Below are positions 26,671 through 34,251 of a DNA stretch of 38,818 nucleotides, in pieces. A program made the translations under genes and the position numbers. Position 1 is the first letter of the stretch. Every line of letters starts with the position of its first letter. This stretch comes from Candidatus Omnitrophota bacterium (GTDB taxonomy: Bacteria; Hinthialibacterota; Hinthialibacteria; Hinthialibacterales; Hinthialibacteraceae). The DNA is taken from assembly GCA_003598175.1 (NCBI GenBank), contig QZKN01000032.1, positions 1 to 38,818 on the forward strand, given 5' to 3'. Under the pieces are notes generated by a model. It was given only the letters and a program-made list of their open reading frames with translations. It was not told where the DNA came from and did no database searches.

Positions 26671-26694
26671 AGGAGCGGTTCGCAAACCGCCCCT
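26671..26694. repeat. palindromic repeat, family P, GGTTCGC variant
   Basis: Arms of ten bases (AGGAGCGGTT and AACCGCCCCT, one mismatch) around CGCA. It shares the GGGGC/GCCCC boundary of family P but has GGTT...AACC instead of GATT...AATC. It stands 34 bases before the citramalate synthase start. Confidence 0.6.
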
Positions 26695-26727
26695 CTATGG
26701 TTATTTTTATGAAAGGCGGTGGTTGGT

Positions 26728-28296
26728 TTGGCCGTGAAGATAGACATATTCGATACGACGCTGAGAGATGGAACACAAGGGGAAGGGGTGAATTTGTCCG
26801 TTGAGGACAAGATTCGCATTGCGTTGCGAATGGATGAATTCGGAATCGATTACATCGAGGGCGGGTGGCCCGGTTCCAATCCCAAGGACATTTCATTTTT
26901 CCAAAAAATCAAGGAAGTGGAACTGAAACACTCGAAAATTGCGGCGTTCGGGAGTACGCGCCATGCAAAGAATTCCGCCGCGAACGATCCCAACATTCAG
27001 GAATTGCTCAAAGCGGAAACCGAAGTGGTCACTATTTTCGGGAAAACATGGGATTTTCACGTTCTCCATGCATTGCGAGTGGAACTCACCGACAATCTTG
27101 AAATGATCGAGGATTCGATCCGTCATTTGAAGGAACATGGCCGATACGTCATCTATGACGCCGAACATTTTTTTGACGGATACAAGGCCAATGCCGACTA
27201 TGCGTTGAAAACCCTGGCTGCGGCGGAAAACGCCGGAGCGGATGTCATCGTCCTGTGCGATACCAACGGCGGATGCCTTCCACACGAAATCCATGAAATC
27301 ACGCGCGTGGTAAAAGGCGGCATCTCCGGGCAACTGGGCATTCACACGCATAACGACAGCGGCTGCGCATCCGCCAATGCATTGGCGGCCGTGATGGAAG
27401 GGGCGACGCACGTGCAGGGAACGTTCAACGGTTTCGGCGAACGTTGCGGTAACGCCGATCTTTCCAACGTGATTCCCAGCCTCCAACTGAAAATGGGATA
27501 TGAGGTGGTTCCTGATGAGAAATTAAAAGAACTGGCTCATCTTTCCCTGTTCATCAGCGAGTTGGCCAACATTCCGCCACGCCATAATCAACCCTACGTG
27601 GGCATGAGCGCCTTTGCTCATAAAGGCGGCATCCACGTCAGCGCGGTGCAACGCGATTCGAAGACATATGAACACATCAACCCCGAACTGGTGGGAAACA
27701 GTACGCGCGTTTTGGTTTCCGAACTGTCCGGTCAGTCCAATATTTTCCATCGAGCGGAAGCGCTGGGCATTAAGCTGGAAAAGAATTCACCCGTGGCTCG
27801 CCGCATTCTTGAAAAAATCAAGCATCTGGAAAATGAAGGATATTTTTTCGAGGCGGCGGATGCGTCGCTCTCGCTGCTGATTCGCAAGGAATTGGGCCGG
27901 CGCCGCCCCTTTTTTGAATTGGTGGCCTATCGGGTGCTGGTGGAACAGCATTTGACCGACGGATTGTGGTCCGAAGCCACCGTCCGCGTGAAAATCGGCG
28001 ACAAAATCTACTTTATGGCGGGAGACGGCGATGGTCCCGTCAATGCTTTGGATCAAGCGTTGCGAAAAGCGCTTGAAAGCTATTATCCGCAGTTGAATCA
28101 GTTACGGCTGACGGATTTTAAAGTGCGGATCATCGATGCGGGACGCGGAACAGCAGCGAAAACCCGCGTTTTGATCGCATCCACGGACGGAAAGAGCGAA
28201 TGGATCACGATGGGAGTATCCGATAATATGATCGAAGCGTCGTGGAACGCCCTCGTGGACAGCATTGATTATAAGTTGTTGCTTGATGAACAGTGA
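26728..28296 (+). CDS. cimA: citramalate synthase
   Basis: About 522 residues, a member of the LeuA/CimA family that condenses pyruvate with acetyl-CoA to give (R)-citramalate, the first step of the threonine-independent route to isoleucine. The N-terminal TIM barrel begins with D-I-F-D-T-T-L-R-D-G-T-Q-G-E-G-V. The metal-binding H-T-H is in G-I-H-T-H-N-D-S-G-C-A. The C-terminal third has the LeuA allosteric domain fold that senses isoleucine. Three starts are possible, GTG 26719, TTG 26728 and GTG 26734. I chose the TTG because AGGCGGTGG ends five bases before it. No other isoleucine gene is in the window, so control by feedback rather than by an attenuator is likely. Confidence 0.9.
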   Translation: MAVKIDIFDTTLRDGTQGEGVNLSVEDKIRIALRMDEFGIDYIEGGWPGSNPKDISFFQKIKEVELKHSKIAAFGSTRHAKNSAANDPNIQELLKAETEVVTIFGKTWDFHVLHALRVELTDNLEMIEDSIRHLKEHGRYVIYDAEHFFDGYKANADYALKTLAAAENAGADVIVLCDTNGGCLPHEIHEITRVVKGGISGQLGIHTHNDSGCASANALAAVMEGATHVQGTFNGFGERCGNADLSNVIPSLQLKMGYEVVPDEKLKELAHLSLFISELANIPPRHNQPYVGMSAFAHKGGIHVSAVQRDSKTYEHINPELVGNSTRVLVSELSGQSNIFHRAEALGIKLEKNSPVARRILEKIKHLENEGYFFEAADASLSLLIRKELGRRRPFFELVAYRVLVEQHLTDGLWSEATVRVKIGDKIYFMAGDGDGPVNALDQALRKALESYYPQLNQLRLTDFKVRIIDAGRGTAAKTRVLIASTDGKSEWITMGVSDNMIEASWNALVDSIDYKLLLDEQ

Positions 28297-28335
28297 AATA
28301 GGGGGTTAGGCTGAAGGGCAATTGCTTTTAAAAAA

Positions 28336-29652
28336 ATGAAAAAACGATATGCGATAGTCGGTGGAGGCGCGGCGGGATGTACTCTGGCGTGGCATTTAAC
28401 CAATAACGGACACGAATTGCACGTTTTCGAGAAGGAAAACGGCCTTGGCGGGCTTGCTTGCGATATGCCGTTCGGAACGACGCGCCTGGATCGTTTCTAT
28501 CACCATATCTTCACCAGCGACACTCATATTCAGGCGTTTATCGAGCGACTGGGGCTGGCGGATAAATTGCACTGGTGCTCTTCTTCCGTCGGCTTCGAAC
28601 ATCGAAACCGAATCTACCCTTTTACCACACCCGTTGACTTGCTGCGTTTTACTCCCCTGTCTCTTTTGTCGCGGTTGCGCGTGGGGTTGGCGGTGTTGAA
28701 AATGCGCCGTCGGGAGTCGTATGCGGATTTGGAAAAAATCACCGCGGAAGACTTGATTATCCGTGAGATGGGCGAACCAGCCTATCGTGTGTTGTGGGAA
28801 CCGTTGCTGCGTTCCAAATTCGGAGACCGCTATCGTGAAGTATCTGCGGTGTGGTTTTGGGGAAAAGTCAAACTGCGGGGAGGAACCCGTTCGAAAAAAG
28901 GCGCGGGGGAGTGTCTGGGATACCTCAAAGACGGATGGGCGCAGATTTACGAACGCATGGGAGACGAAATTGCGTCGCGTGGAGCCATTTTCCATTTTCA
29001 CGAAATCGTCAAGACGATCGAACCGGTGAATTCCGGCTTGCGGATTATCACCCGGTCATGCACGGAGGAGTTCGACCGGGTAATCGTCACCCCCAGTATT
29101 CCGACTTTTCTGGAAATCACTCCATCCCTTCCCGACGACTACAAAACCGCTCTCGGCCGAATTCCTTATCAGGCTAATATCACGATGGTTCTCGGAGTGA
29201 AACGGTCTCTGTCTCCATATTATTGGCTGAATATCACCGATCCGGCGTCGCCGTTTGTGGCCGTGATCGAACATACGAATCTTTTTCGCGATCCCGATTA
29301 CGGCGATTTGATTCCCGTCTATTTATCCCGTTATCTCAGCGAAGATCACCCTTTTTTCACGATGCGGGCGCCGCAGGTGAAAGAATTGTTCGTCGCGCAT
29401 CTGGAACAACTTTTTCCCGGCTTTGATCGGGATGAGATCGGCAGTTTTACGTATTCGAAAGCGCCGTATGCGCAGCCGGTCATTGGATTGGATTATTCCG
29501 GGATAAAACCTTCCTACCAAACCCCCATTCCCGGATTGTACTTATGCACGATGGTTCAAATCTACCCGGAAGATCGAGGAATGAATTATAGTATGAAAAT
29601 CGCCGAAGACCTGTTACTCCACATCGGGGAATTGGATCAAATGACGGCGTAA
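28336..29652 (+). CDS. FAD/NAD(P)-binding oxidoreductase (amine-oxidase / UDP-galactopyranose-mutase-like)
   Basis: A 438-residue flavoprotein. The dinucleotide-binding motif V-G-G-G-A-A-G-C is at residues 8-15, with the second Glu of the fold in H-V-F-E-K-E. A G-L-G-G-L-A motif follows, as in protoporphyrinogen-oxidase-like and UDP-galactopyranose-mutase-like proteins. The C-terminal end has P-G-L-Y-L-C-T-M-V-Q-I-Y-P-E-D-R-G, the closing FAD-contact region. Proteins of this type are often found next to glycan or lipid-sugar genes, and a UbiA-type glycan-carrier enzyme lies close by on the other strand. The true substrate cannot be told. There is no clear ribosome binding site before the ATG. 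Confidence 0.8.
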   Translation: MKKRYAIVGGGAAGCTLAWHLTNNGHELHVFEKENGLGGLACDMPFGTTRLDRFYHHIFTSDTHIQAFIERLGLADKLHWCSSSVGFEHRNRIYPFTTPVDLLRFTPLSLLSRLRVGLAVLKMRRRESYADLEKITAEDLIIREMGEPAYRVLWEPLLRSKFGDRYREVSAVWFWGKVKLRGGTRSKKGAGECLGYLKDGWAQIYERMGDEIASRGAIFHFHEIVKTIEPVNSGLRIITRSCTEEFDRVIVTPSIPTFLEITPSLPDDYKTALGRIPYQANITMVLGVKRSLSPYYWLNITDPASPFVAVIEHTNLFRDPDYGDLIPVYLSRYLSEDHPFFTMRAPQVKELFVAHLEQLFPGFDRDEIGSFTYSKAPYAQPVIGLDYSGIKPSYQTPIPGLYLCTMVQIYPEDRGMNYSMKIAEDLLLHIGELDQMTA

Positions 29653-29747
29653 CGCCGGTTTCGATGTCACCTTCCCCGATGGTAAACTGCCGACAAGCGC
29701 ATCCGATTCATCGATACGGTATATTTATAACAACCGGAGATCTCTCT

Positions 29748-30131
29748 TTAAAAATCTTCCTCTTCCTCGATATCGATTTCCAAATCATCGTAATCGTCGT
29801 CAAAATCATCCTCGTCATCATCGAGGTCGTCTAACTCGTCATAATCATCATCTTCATCGAACAGATCATCGTCGTCATCGTCATCCAAATCGTCATATTC
29901 ATATTCATATTCATCCTCATCGTCATCCCAACCCAACTGGATCAACGATGAATCGTTCACTGTGTTCCCATCGGTTTTCTCTTCACCGAAGAAATACAGG
30001 CCGTTCACCATCCATCGCCCGTAGCGATCCTGCACGATACGGAATCCCCGTTTTTCCGACGGGGACAACAAAATGTATTCCCGCTGTGCCTTCATCATTT
30101 TCATGGAAAACGCCATTCGATTCTTTTTCAT
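29748..30131 (-). CDS. small protein with basic N-terminus and 59-residue acidic tail
   Basis: A 127-residue protein of unknown function. The start is the ATG at 30131, where GAGGAG stands seven bases upstream. A longer frame to a TTG at 30266 is not supported. The first 68 residues are basic to mixed (M-K-K-N-R-M-A-F-S-M-K-M-M-K) with a possible small beta domain (F-R-I-V-Q-D-R-Y-G-R-W-M-V-N-G). The last 59 residues contain 44 Asp or Glu, the rest mostly Tyr, Phe, Leu and Ile, and no Lys or Arg. Such tails occur in proteins that mimic DNA, bind basic partners or bind calcium. The gene stands alone between converging genes on the plus side and the UbiA-like gene. Confidence 0.7.
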   Translation of the reverse strand: MKKNRMAFSMKMMKAQREYILLSPSEKRGFRIVQDRYGRWMVNGLYFFGEEKTDGNTVNDSSLIQLGWDDDEDEYEYEYDDLDDDDDDDLFDEDDDYDELDDLDDDEDDFDDDYDDLEIDIEEEEDF

Positions 30132-30272
30132 AATCATACTCCTCAACACTACTTTCATTCGAAAAGGATGTAGTTCTATCGCTCCCAACCAAACCCCCTC
30201 AATTTTCGCTACATTACACGGAAGTGTTTTCAAGTCAATAGCTGATTTCATTTTTTTCCGAGCCAATTTTTT

Positions 30273-31262
30273 TTATGAATATAAAGCCCAAAATACGACG
30301 GCAAGCCAAAGGATTCCGTTCAGTAAAAGAGGCTTGTCCGATAACAGGATTTCCGTGGGATTTCCTCCTTTCTCTTTGCTGTAAACCAAATACAAATAAC
30401 GAAACAACCCATATAAAACAAAGGGAATCGTGAATTTCATTAGTACGGATCCGTCGTGCGGGAGAAGGATCGAATCCGCATTGGCAAGCGTATGTTCCAA
30501 CGAGATTCGTTTTGAATCGATGCAATAGAGGGAATAGGTGACAGCGGTGGCCGCGGTGACGATGGCGATGATCTGATCGAGCAGTTGTGTCGAATATTCC
30601 TTTAGAATCGCGCGATGGTTCGGCGCCGTGTCGTCTCCGAGAAGCAGGATTTCATGCCGCCGTTTGGAAAAAGCCAGAAACAAGGACACAAAAATGGCGC
30701 AGATATACAACCAATCGGAAAAATTGGCGTCGATCACGACGGCGCCGGCATACGTTCGCAAGACAAATCCCAACGCGATCGTCATGCCATCCAAAATTAC
30801 AATCGCCCGCCACCAGAACGAATATAGAATGTTGGCGAGAGTATACAACCAGGCGATCCCGAGAAATTTGAGCGTCGGATCAAGAAGGATGGCGCAGGCC
30901 GAGCTGCAGCTGAACACGATGATCCATACGATCAAGACATTTCGCGCCGAAAGCCGACCGGACGGCAAGGGGCGTCTTTTTTTATCGGGATGCAGGCGAT
31001 CCCGCTCGATATCGGCAATATCGTTGATGATATACACGCAGGAAGAAAAGCAGCAGAACAGGATAAATGCGCCAAAAGAATGGCCGACGGCCGTCGCGAT
31101 GGAAATTTTCTTTGCAAAAATGAGCGGCGCAAAAACAAAGGCGTTTTTCGCCCATTGTTTCGGGCGGCAGATTTCAATCAGCGCCCGGATCGTATCGGCG
31201 AAACCTTTATTGTAGGATGGATTCGCGAAGTGTAACCCATCATCGGTCGAGCCATTCGTCAT
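30273..31262 (-). CDS. UbiA-family decaprenyl-phosphate phosphoribosyltransferase-like protein
   Basis: About 329 residues with eight or nine membrane helices. The first UbiA motif reads N-D-I-A-D-I-E-R-D-R, followed by D-K-K-R-R-P-L-P-S-G, and the N-terminal R-P-K-Q-W-A-K-N is typical of enzymes like mycobacterial Rv3806c, which transfers phosphoribose to decaprenyl phosphate in the path to decaprenyl-phosphoryl-arabinose. Outside Actinobacteria such proteins are seen in surface glycan clusters. The start is ATG 31262; a GTG six bases earlier (31268) is possible. No DprE1/DprE2-like epimerase is in the window, although the FAD oxidoreductase at 28336 is near. The role is therefore inferred from motifs only. 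Confidence 0.82.
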   Translation of the reverse strand: MTNGSTDDGLHFANPSYNKGFADTIRALIEICRPKQWAKNAFVFAPLIFAKKISIATAVGHSFGAFILFCCFSSCVYIINDIADIERDRLHPDKKRRPLPSGRLSARNVLIVWIIVFSCSSACAILLDPTLKFLGIAWLYTLANILYSFWWRAIVILDGMTIALGFVLRTYAGAVVIDANFSDWLYICAIFVSLFLAFSKRRHEILLLGDDTAPNHRAILKEYSTQLLDQIIAIVTAATAVTYSLYCIDSKRISLEHTLANADSILLPHDGSVLMKFTIPFVLYGLFRYLYLVYSKEKGGNPTEILLSDKPLLLNGILWLAVVFWALYS

Positions 31263-31390
31263 ACTCACGTGTTCTACCGTACCCGATCTTTAATCATGAT
31301 TCTTTTTCAATGGGTATACAAATATTCACTTTCCCCACTTTGTAAAGAGGTATGCTAGTGCTCTTGTGTCGAAACGAGGCAAGCGGAGGA

Positions 31391-31876
31391 TTACATATCT
31401 TTGGGAATGTCATGCCACATGATATGGAGAAATTCCGAACATCCCATTTTCTGCCAGAAATTGTATCCTTTTTTATTCCGTGGAGATACGTTCAGTTGAA
31501 TGACCTCGATCCCACGCCGGAAAAACCATTTTCTGACGTGCAGCCACAATTGCTCGCCGATGCCGGCGTGTTGTTCGGACGCCGTAATCGCCATTTCCGC
31601 GATGAATCCGTATCGCGCCAGGGAAAACACGGCCGGATTCACAAGAATCATCCCGATCGTATACCCGACAATGGCTCCGTTTTTTTCCGCGATGAGGATT
31701 GCATAATCATAATTATCTATGACGGAGACCAGGTAATCGAGATAGGCTTTATCACTATTGCTTACCATTTCGAAATGTTCATCCAACGAGAGATGATAGT
31801 CCATCATCTCTTTCCATAGCGCGGTTACGTGTGGAAGATCCTCCAATTTTGCACGCCGTACTTTCAAATCAGTCAT
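31391..31876 (-). CDS. GNAT family N-acetyltransferase
   Basis: A 161-residue enzyme of the GCN5-related family that moves an acetyl group from acetyl-CoA to an amine. The central strand and loop G-F-I-A-E-M-A-I-T is followed by Q-H-A-G-I-G-E-Q-L-W, the acetyl-CoA pyrophosphate-binding motif of type Q/R-x-x-G-x-G. The C-terminal V-S-P-R-N-K-K-G-Y-N-F-W-Q-K-M-G-C is also typical. AAAGGGTG precedes the ATG. The acceptor is not known. It is followed on the same strand by the UbiA-like gene after ~130 bases. Confidence 0.85.
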   Translation of the reverse strand: MTDLKVRRAKLEDLPHVTALWKEMMDYHLSLDEHFEMVSNSDKAYLDYLVSVIDNYDYAILIAEKNGAIVGYTIGMILVNPAVFSLARYGFIAEMAITASEQHAGIGEQLWLHVRKWFFRRGIEVIQLNVSPRNKKGYNFWQKMGCSEFLHIMWHDIPKDM

Positions 31877-31928
31877 TTGTGCACCCTTTCCTGTTGTTCC
31901 TTACCCTGGTTCTGTGAAAATGTGGAAG

Positions 31929-31947
31929 TGCGGGAATCCTGCCCGCA
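31929..31947. repeat. hairpin, family H (TGCGGG type)
   Basis: Arms TGCGGG and CCCGCA around AATCCTG. The ATCCTG loop core and GC-rich arms match the elements at 9972 and 36562. Confidence 0.5.
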
Positions 31948-32017
31948 TCGTCAAACATATACATTTTCATCATTCGTTGTGATTCTCTGTTCCTGACGGT
32001 TACCATGAAACCATTCG

Positions 32018-32070
32018 CGGGTAGAGCAGGCGTCCTCACCTGCGCAGAACATGCAAGCTTGCTCTACCCG
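32018..32070. repeat. cloverleaf-like element, family H
   Basis: An outer stem of 11 perfect pairs (CGGGTAGAGCA with TGCTCTACCCG) encloses two inner hairpins, GCAGG/CCTGC around CGTCCTCA and the palindrome GCAAGCTTGC. The outer edge GTAGAGCA is shared with the hairpin at 12445. Confidence 0.7.
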
Positions 32071-32315
32071 TGATTCTTTTACTGTTGCCGTTCCCACGAA
32101 AACGAGAGGAAACCTTGTCAACGATTTGGATAATATGAAAGGCTTCATTGGCATGTCAAGGGATTGTTTTCCCTTTTTGAAGCTTTATGCACCTTTAACT
32201 CTTCGCCTTGGTGGTGTAACTTCTATCCTATCTCCGGTTCATTCGGGATTTGAGTACTTTTTGAAAGATGAATATTGATTTCTCCCTCCGAAATCGAGCG
32301 CCGTTTATGGCAAGC

Positions 32316-32390
32316 GGGGGGAGTTAAGAAGGGGATTGATCGTCCATCCGTTCGTCCCCCTCCTAACCTCCCCGGTCTTTGCGGGAGGAG
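32316..32390. repeat. C/G-run inverted repeat, family C
   Basis: G-rich arm at 32316-32334 and C-rich arm at 32355-32373 pair at about 15 of 19 positions. A second stem CCTCCC/GGGAGG follows at 32367-32388. It resembles the element at 19744. Confidence 0.5.
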
Positions 32391-32498
32391 TTCAATCTCC
32401 CATGTTTCGTAAACGCATCGGATATGATTCATGATAAAATACGTCAATACCGGATGAATCCCATACCATACGAATCGAGAGGGAAGGAGCATTACGAG

Positions 32499-33758
32499 AT
32501 GAGCGAGGAAAAAAGAACTATGATTTCAAGGCGTGAATTCGGAAAACGTTCGGCGCTGGGCGCTACGGCGATGGCCGGTTTCGGTATCGTGAATGCGGCG
32601 CGAGCCGCCGAAGAACCGCTGAAAGTCGGTTTGATCGGCGCCGGCGGGCGTGGCACCGAAGCGGTTAAAGATGCAATCAAGGCGTCAGGCCGGGTTCAGT
32701 TGGTCGCCATTCACGATGCGTTTAAAGATCGCGTCGATGGCTGTTTGAATAACCTGATGAAAAACGAGAATCTGAAAGACAATATCAAGGTGGATGAAGA
32801 TCACAAATTCACCGGGGTGGATGGCTATAAAAAACTGCTCGAATGCGAGATGGATTACGTGATCATCGCCACCCCGCCGGGATTCAAACCGGCGCAATTC
32901 GAGGCGGCCGTCAACGCCAAGAAACACATTTTCTGTGAAAAACCCGTTTCCACCGATCCGAACGGTACGCGTCGTTTCATGGCGGCCGCGAAAAAATCGG
33001 AGGAATTGAAACTGTCTGTCGTGACGGGGACGCAACGCCGGCATCAAAAACCGTATGTGGAAACCATCAAAATGATCCACGACGGCGCCTTGGGCGAAAT
33101 CGTGGCCGGACGCGCCTATTGGAACGGCAGTCTGCCCTGGACGCGTGATCGTGAGCCCGGCATGAGCGACTTCGAATATCAGGTGCGCAATTGGTACCAA
33201 TTCTGCTGGATATGCGGCGACAACATTGTCGAACAGCACGTTCACAATCTGGATGTCATGAACTGGGCGCTTCTCGCTCATCCCATCTCCGTGATTGCCT
33301 CAGGCGGACGCGCATGGAAACCGAAGATTGAGAAATATGGCAATATCTGGGATCATTTTTCCTGCGATTTCGAATATCCCAACGGCGTTCACGTGATGAG
33401 CTTCTGCCGTCATTGGAACCGATGTTACGATGAGATTTCCGAATTGGTAACCGGTACGAACCGTCGATTCCGTAACGGGCAAAGCAATTGCTGCGACATG
33501 GCGAGAGGCGGCGAGAATCCCTACGTGCAGGAACATGCGGATTTGCAGGCCAGCATTCTCGGCACGGGTCCGTATCTCAACGAAGGCATCCAGGTCGCCG
33601 AAAGCACGTTCACCGCGATCATGGGCCGTATGGCGGCTTACGAAGGCAAAAAATTGAAGTGGGAGGACGCTCTCAACCGCGATATGGATCTCATGCCGAA
33701 AAATCTGTCCCCCGATGCGGCGATTCCGATCGATCCCATTCCGGTTCCCGGCGAATAA
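32499..33758 (+). CDS. Tat-exported Gfo/Idh/MocA family oxidoreductase
   Basis: A 419-residue NAD(P)-dependent sugar-type dehydrogenase. The N-terminus is a twin-arginine signal: S-R-R-E-F-G-K (10-16), then a modest hydrophobic stretch and A-R-A-A cleavage site near 36. The Rossmann motif V-G-L-I-G-A-G-G-R-G follows, with the family motif C-E-K-P-V-S-T-D later. Export by Tat in a folded state with cofactor is usual for this subgroup, which is abundant in Planctomycetes-like bacteria. The ATG at 32499 is chosen for the GGAAGGAG site upstream; the frame is open 40 codons further. The substrate is probably a sugar or polyol but not identified. A strong terminator follows. Confidence 0.9.
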   Translation: MSEEKRTMISRREFGKRSALGATAMAGFGIVNAARAAEEPLKVGLIGAGGRGTEAVKDAIKASGRVQLVAIHDAFKDRVDGCLNNLMKNENLKDNIKVDEDHKFTGVDGYKKLLECEMDYVIIATPPGFKPAQFEAAVNAKKHIFCEKPVSTDPNGTRRFMAAAKKSEELKLSVVTGTQRRHQKPYVETIKMIHDGALGEIVAGRAYWNGSLPWTRDREPGMSDFEYQVRNWYQFCWICGDNIVEQHVHNLDVMNWALLAHPISVIASGGRAWKPKIEKYGNIWDHFSCDFEYPNGVHVMSFCRHWNRCYDEISELVTGTNRRFRNGQSNCCDMARGGENPYVQEHADLQASILGTGPYLNEGIQVAESTFTAIMGRMAAYEGKKLKWEDALNRDMDLMPKNLSPDAAIPIDPIPVPGE

Positions 33759-33787
33759 TGTTGTTTGGTGATAATAAGGATTACGAA

Positions 33788-33819
33788 AAGGGCGCTCAAT
33801 CGCGAGCGCCCTTATTCGT
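33788..33819 (+). terminator. terminator-like hairpin after the oxidoreductase gene
   Basis: Arms AAGGGCGCTC and GAGCGCCCTT form ten perfect pairs around AATCGC, followed by ATTCGTT. It stands 30 bases after the stop codon. Confidence 0.7.
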
Positions 33820-33933
33820 TAACCGGACACGGAATCATCCTGAAAAATCGCGCATGGCGGGCTGCATATAGCGCCGAAAAGTTCCATGACGACTATTTGG
33901 GATCTTGTGGAGAAAACGTATACAAAAAAATGT

Positions 33934-33970
33934 GTATGTAGGAGAAAGTTTGAGACCTGCCCCTACATAC
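33934..33970. repeat. palindromic repeat, family P, GAGACC variant, decayed
   Basis: Arms GTATGTAGG and CCTACATAC pair perfectly. The right half (GAGACCTGCCCCTAC) looks intact while the left half has lost its GGGGCAGG counterpart. Confidence 0.55.
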
Positions 33971-33993
33971 GGAATTCAATTTATGGGGGGGGA

Positions 33994-34039
33994 GAGGAGG
34001 AGCCGCCGGTTCGGCGTTGGGGGGAAGCGACTCCTCCTC
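33994..34039. repeat. inverted repeat with inner hairpin
   Basis: Arms GAGGAGGAG and CTCCTCCTC (nine pairs) enclose the hairpin CGCCG/CGGCG with loop GTT and a G-run. Confidence 0.5.
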
Positions 34040-34251
34040 GGGGGTGCGTTTTAAGATACGAAACTCATACTTGTCATGGAAATCAATGTGCCGTCTTGAG
34101 TAATAGTATATTCGCCATTCGCATACGGTCAATAGTTATTTTTGAATCTATTTCGGATTCGTTGGGAAGGATATGCAGGATACGATACCGACGACGCGGC
34201 TTCATGGCCGAATGAAGCGGAATACAATAGTCAAACCGGAGGTCCGCACAG

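Larger units (their letters stand above)
31877..32498. other. 622-base intergenic region with three repeat elements
   Basis: The largest gap in the window, between divergent genes. It contains a small hairpin (31929-31947), the large cloverleaf-like element (32018-32070) and the C-family inverted repeat (32316-32390). The rest has no gene I can support. Confidence 0.55.
33759..34251. other. 493-base intergenic region with terminator and repeats
   Basis: It holds the terminator at 33788, a decayed P-family palindrome (33934-33970), a 9-bp inverted repeat GAGGAGGAG/CTCCTCCTC enclosing an inner hairpin (33994-34039), and a 7-bp hairpin GCTTCAT/ATGAAGC (34199-34218) close to the next gene. No gene is supported. 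Confidence 0.55.

Noticed and set aside
26698..26804. ATG-initiated frame just before the citramalate synthase start
   Set aside because: It overlaps the conserved N-terminal coding sequence of the synthase in another frame and is short.
30132..30266. N-terminal extension of the acidic protein from a TTG
   Set aside because: GAGGAG seven bases before ATG 30131 is a far better start, and no site precedes the TTG.
33886..34215. A 109-codon frame in the gap before the dehydratase gene
   Set aside because: It runs through two palindromic elements and shows no motif, no ribosome binding site and no typical composition.
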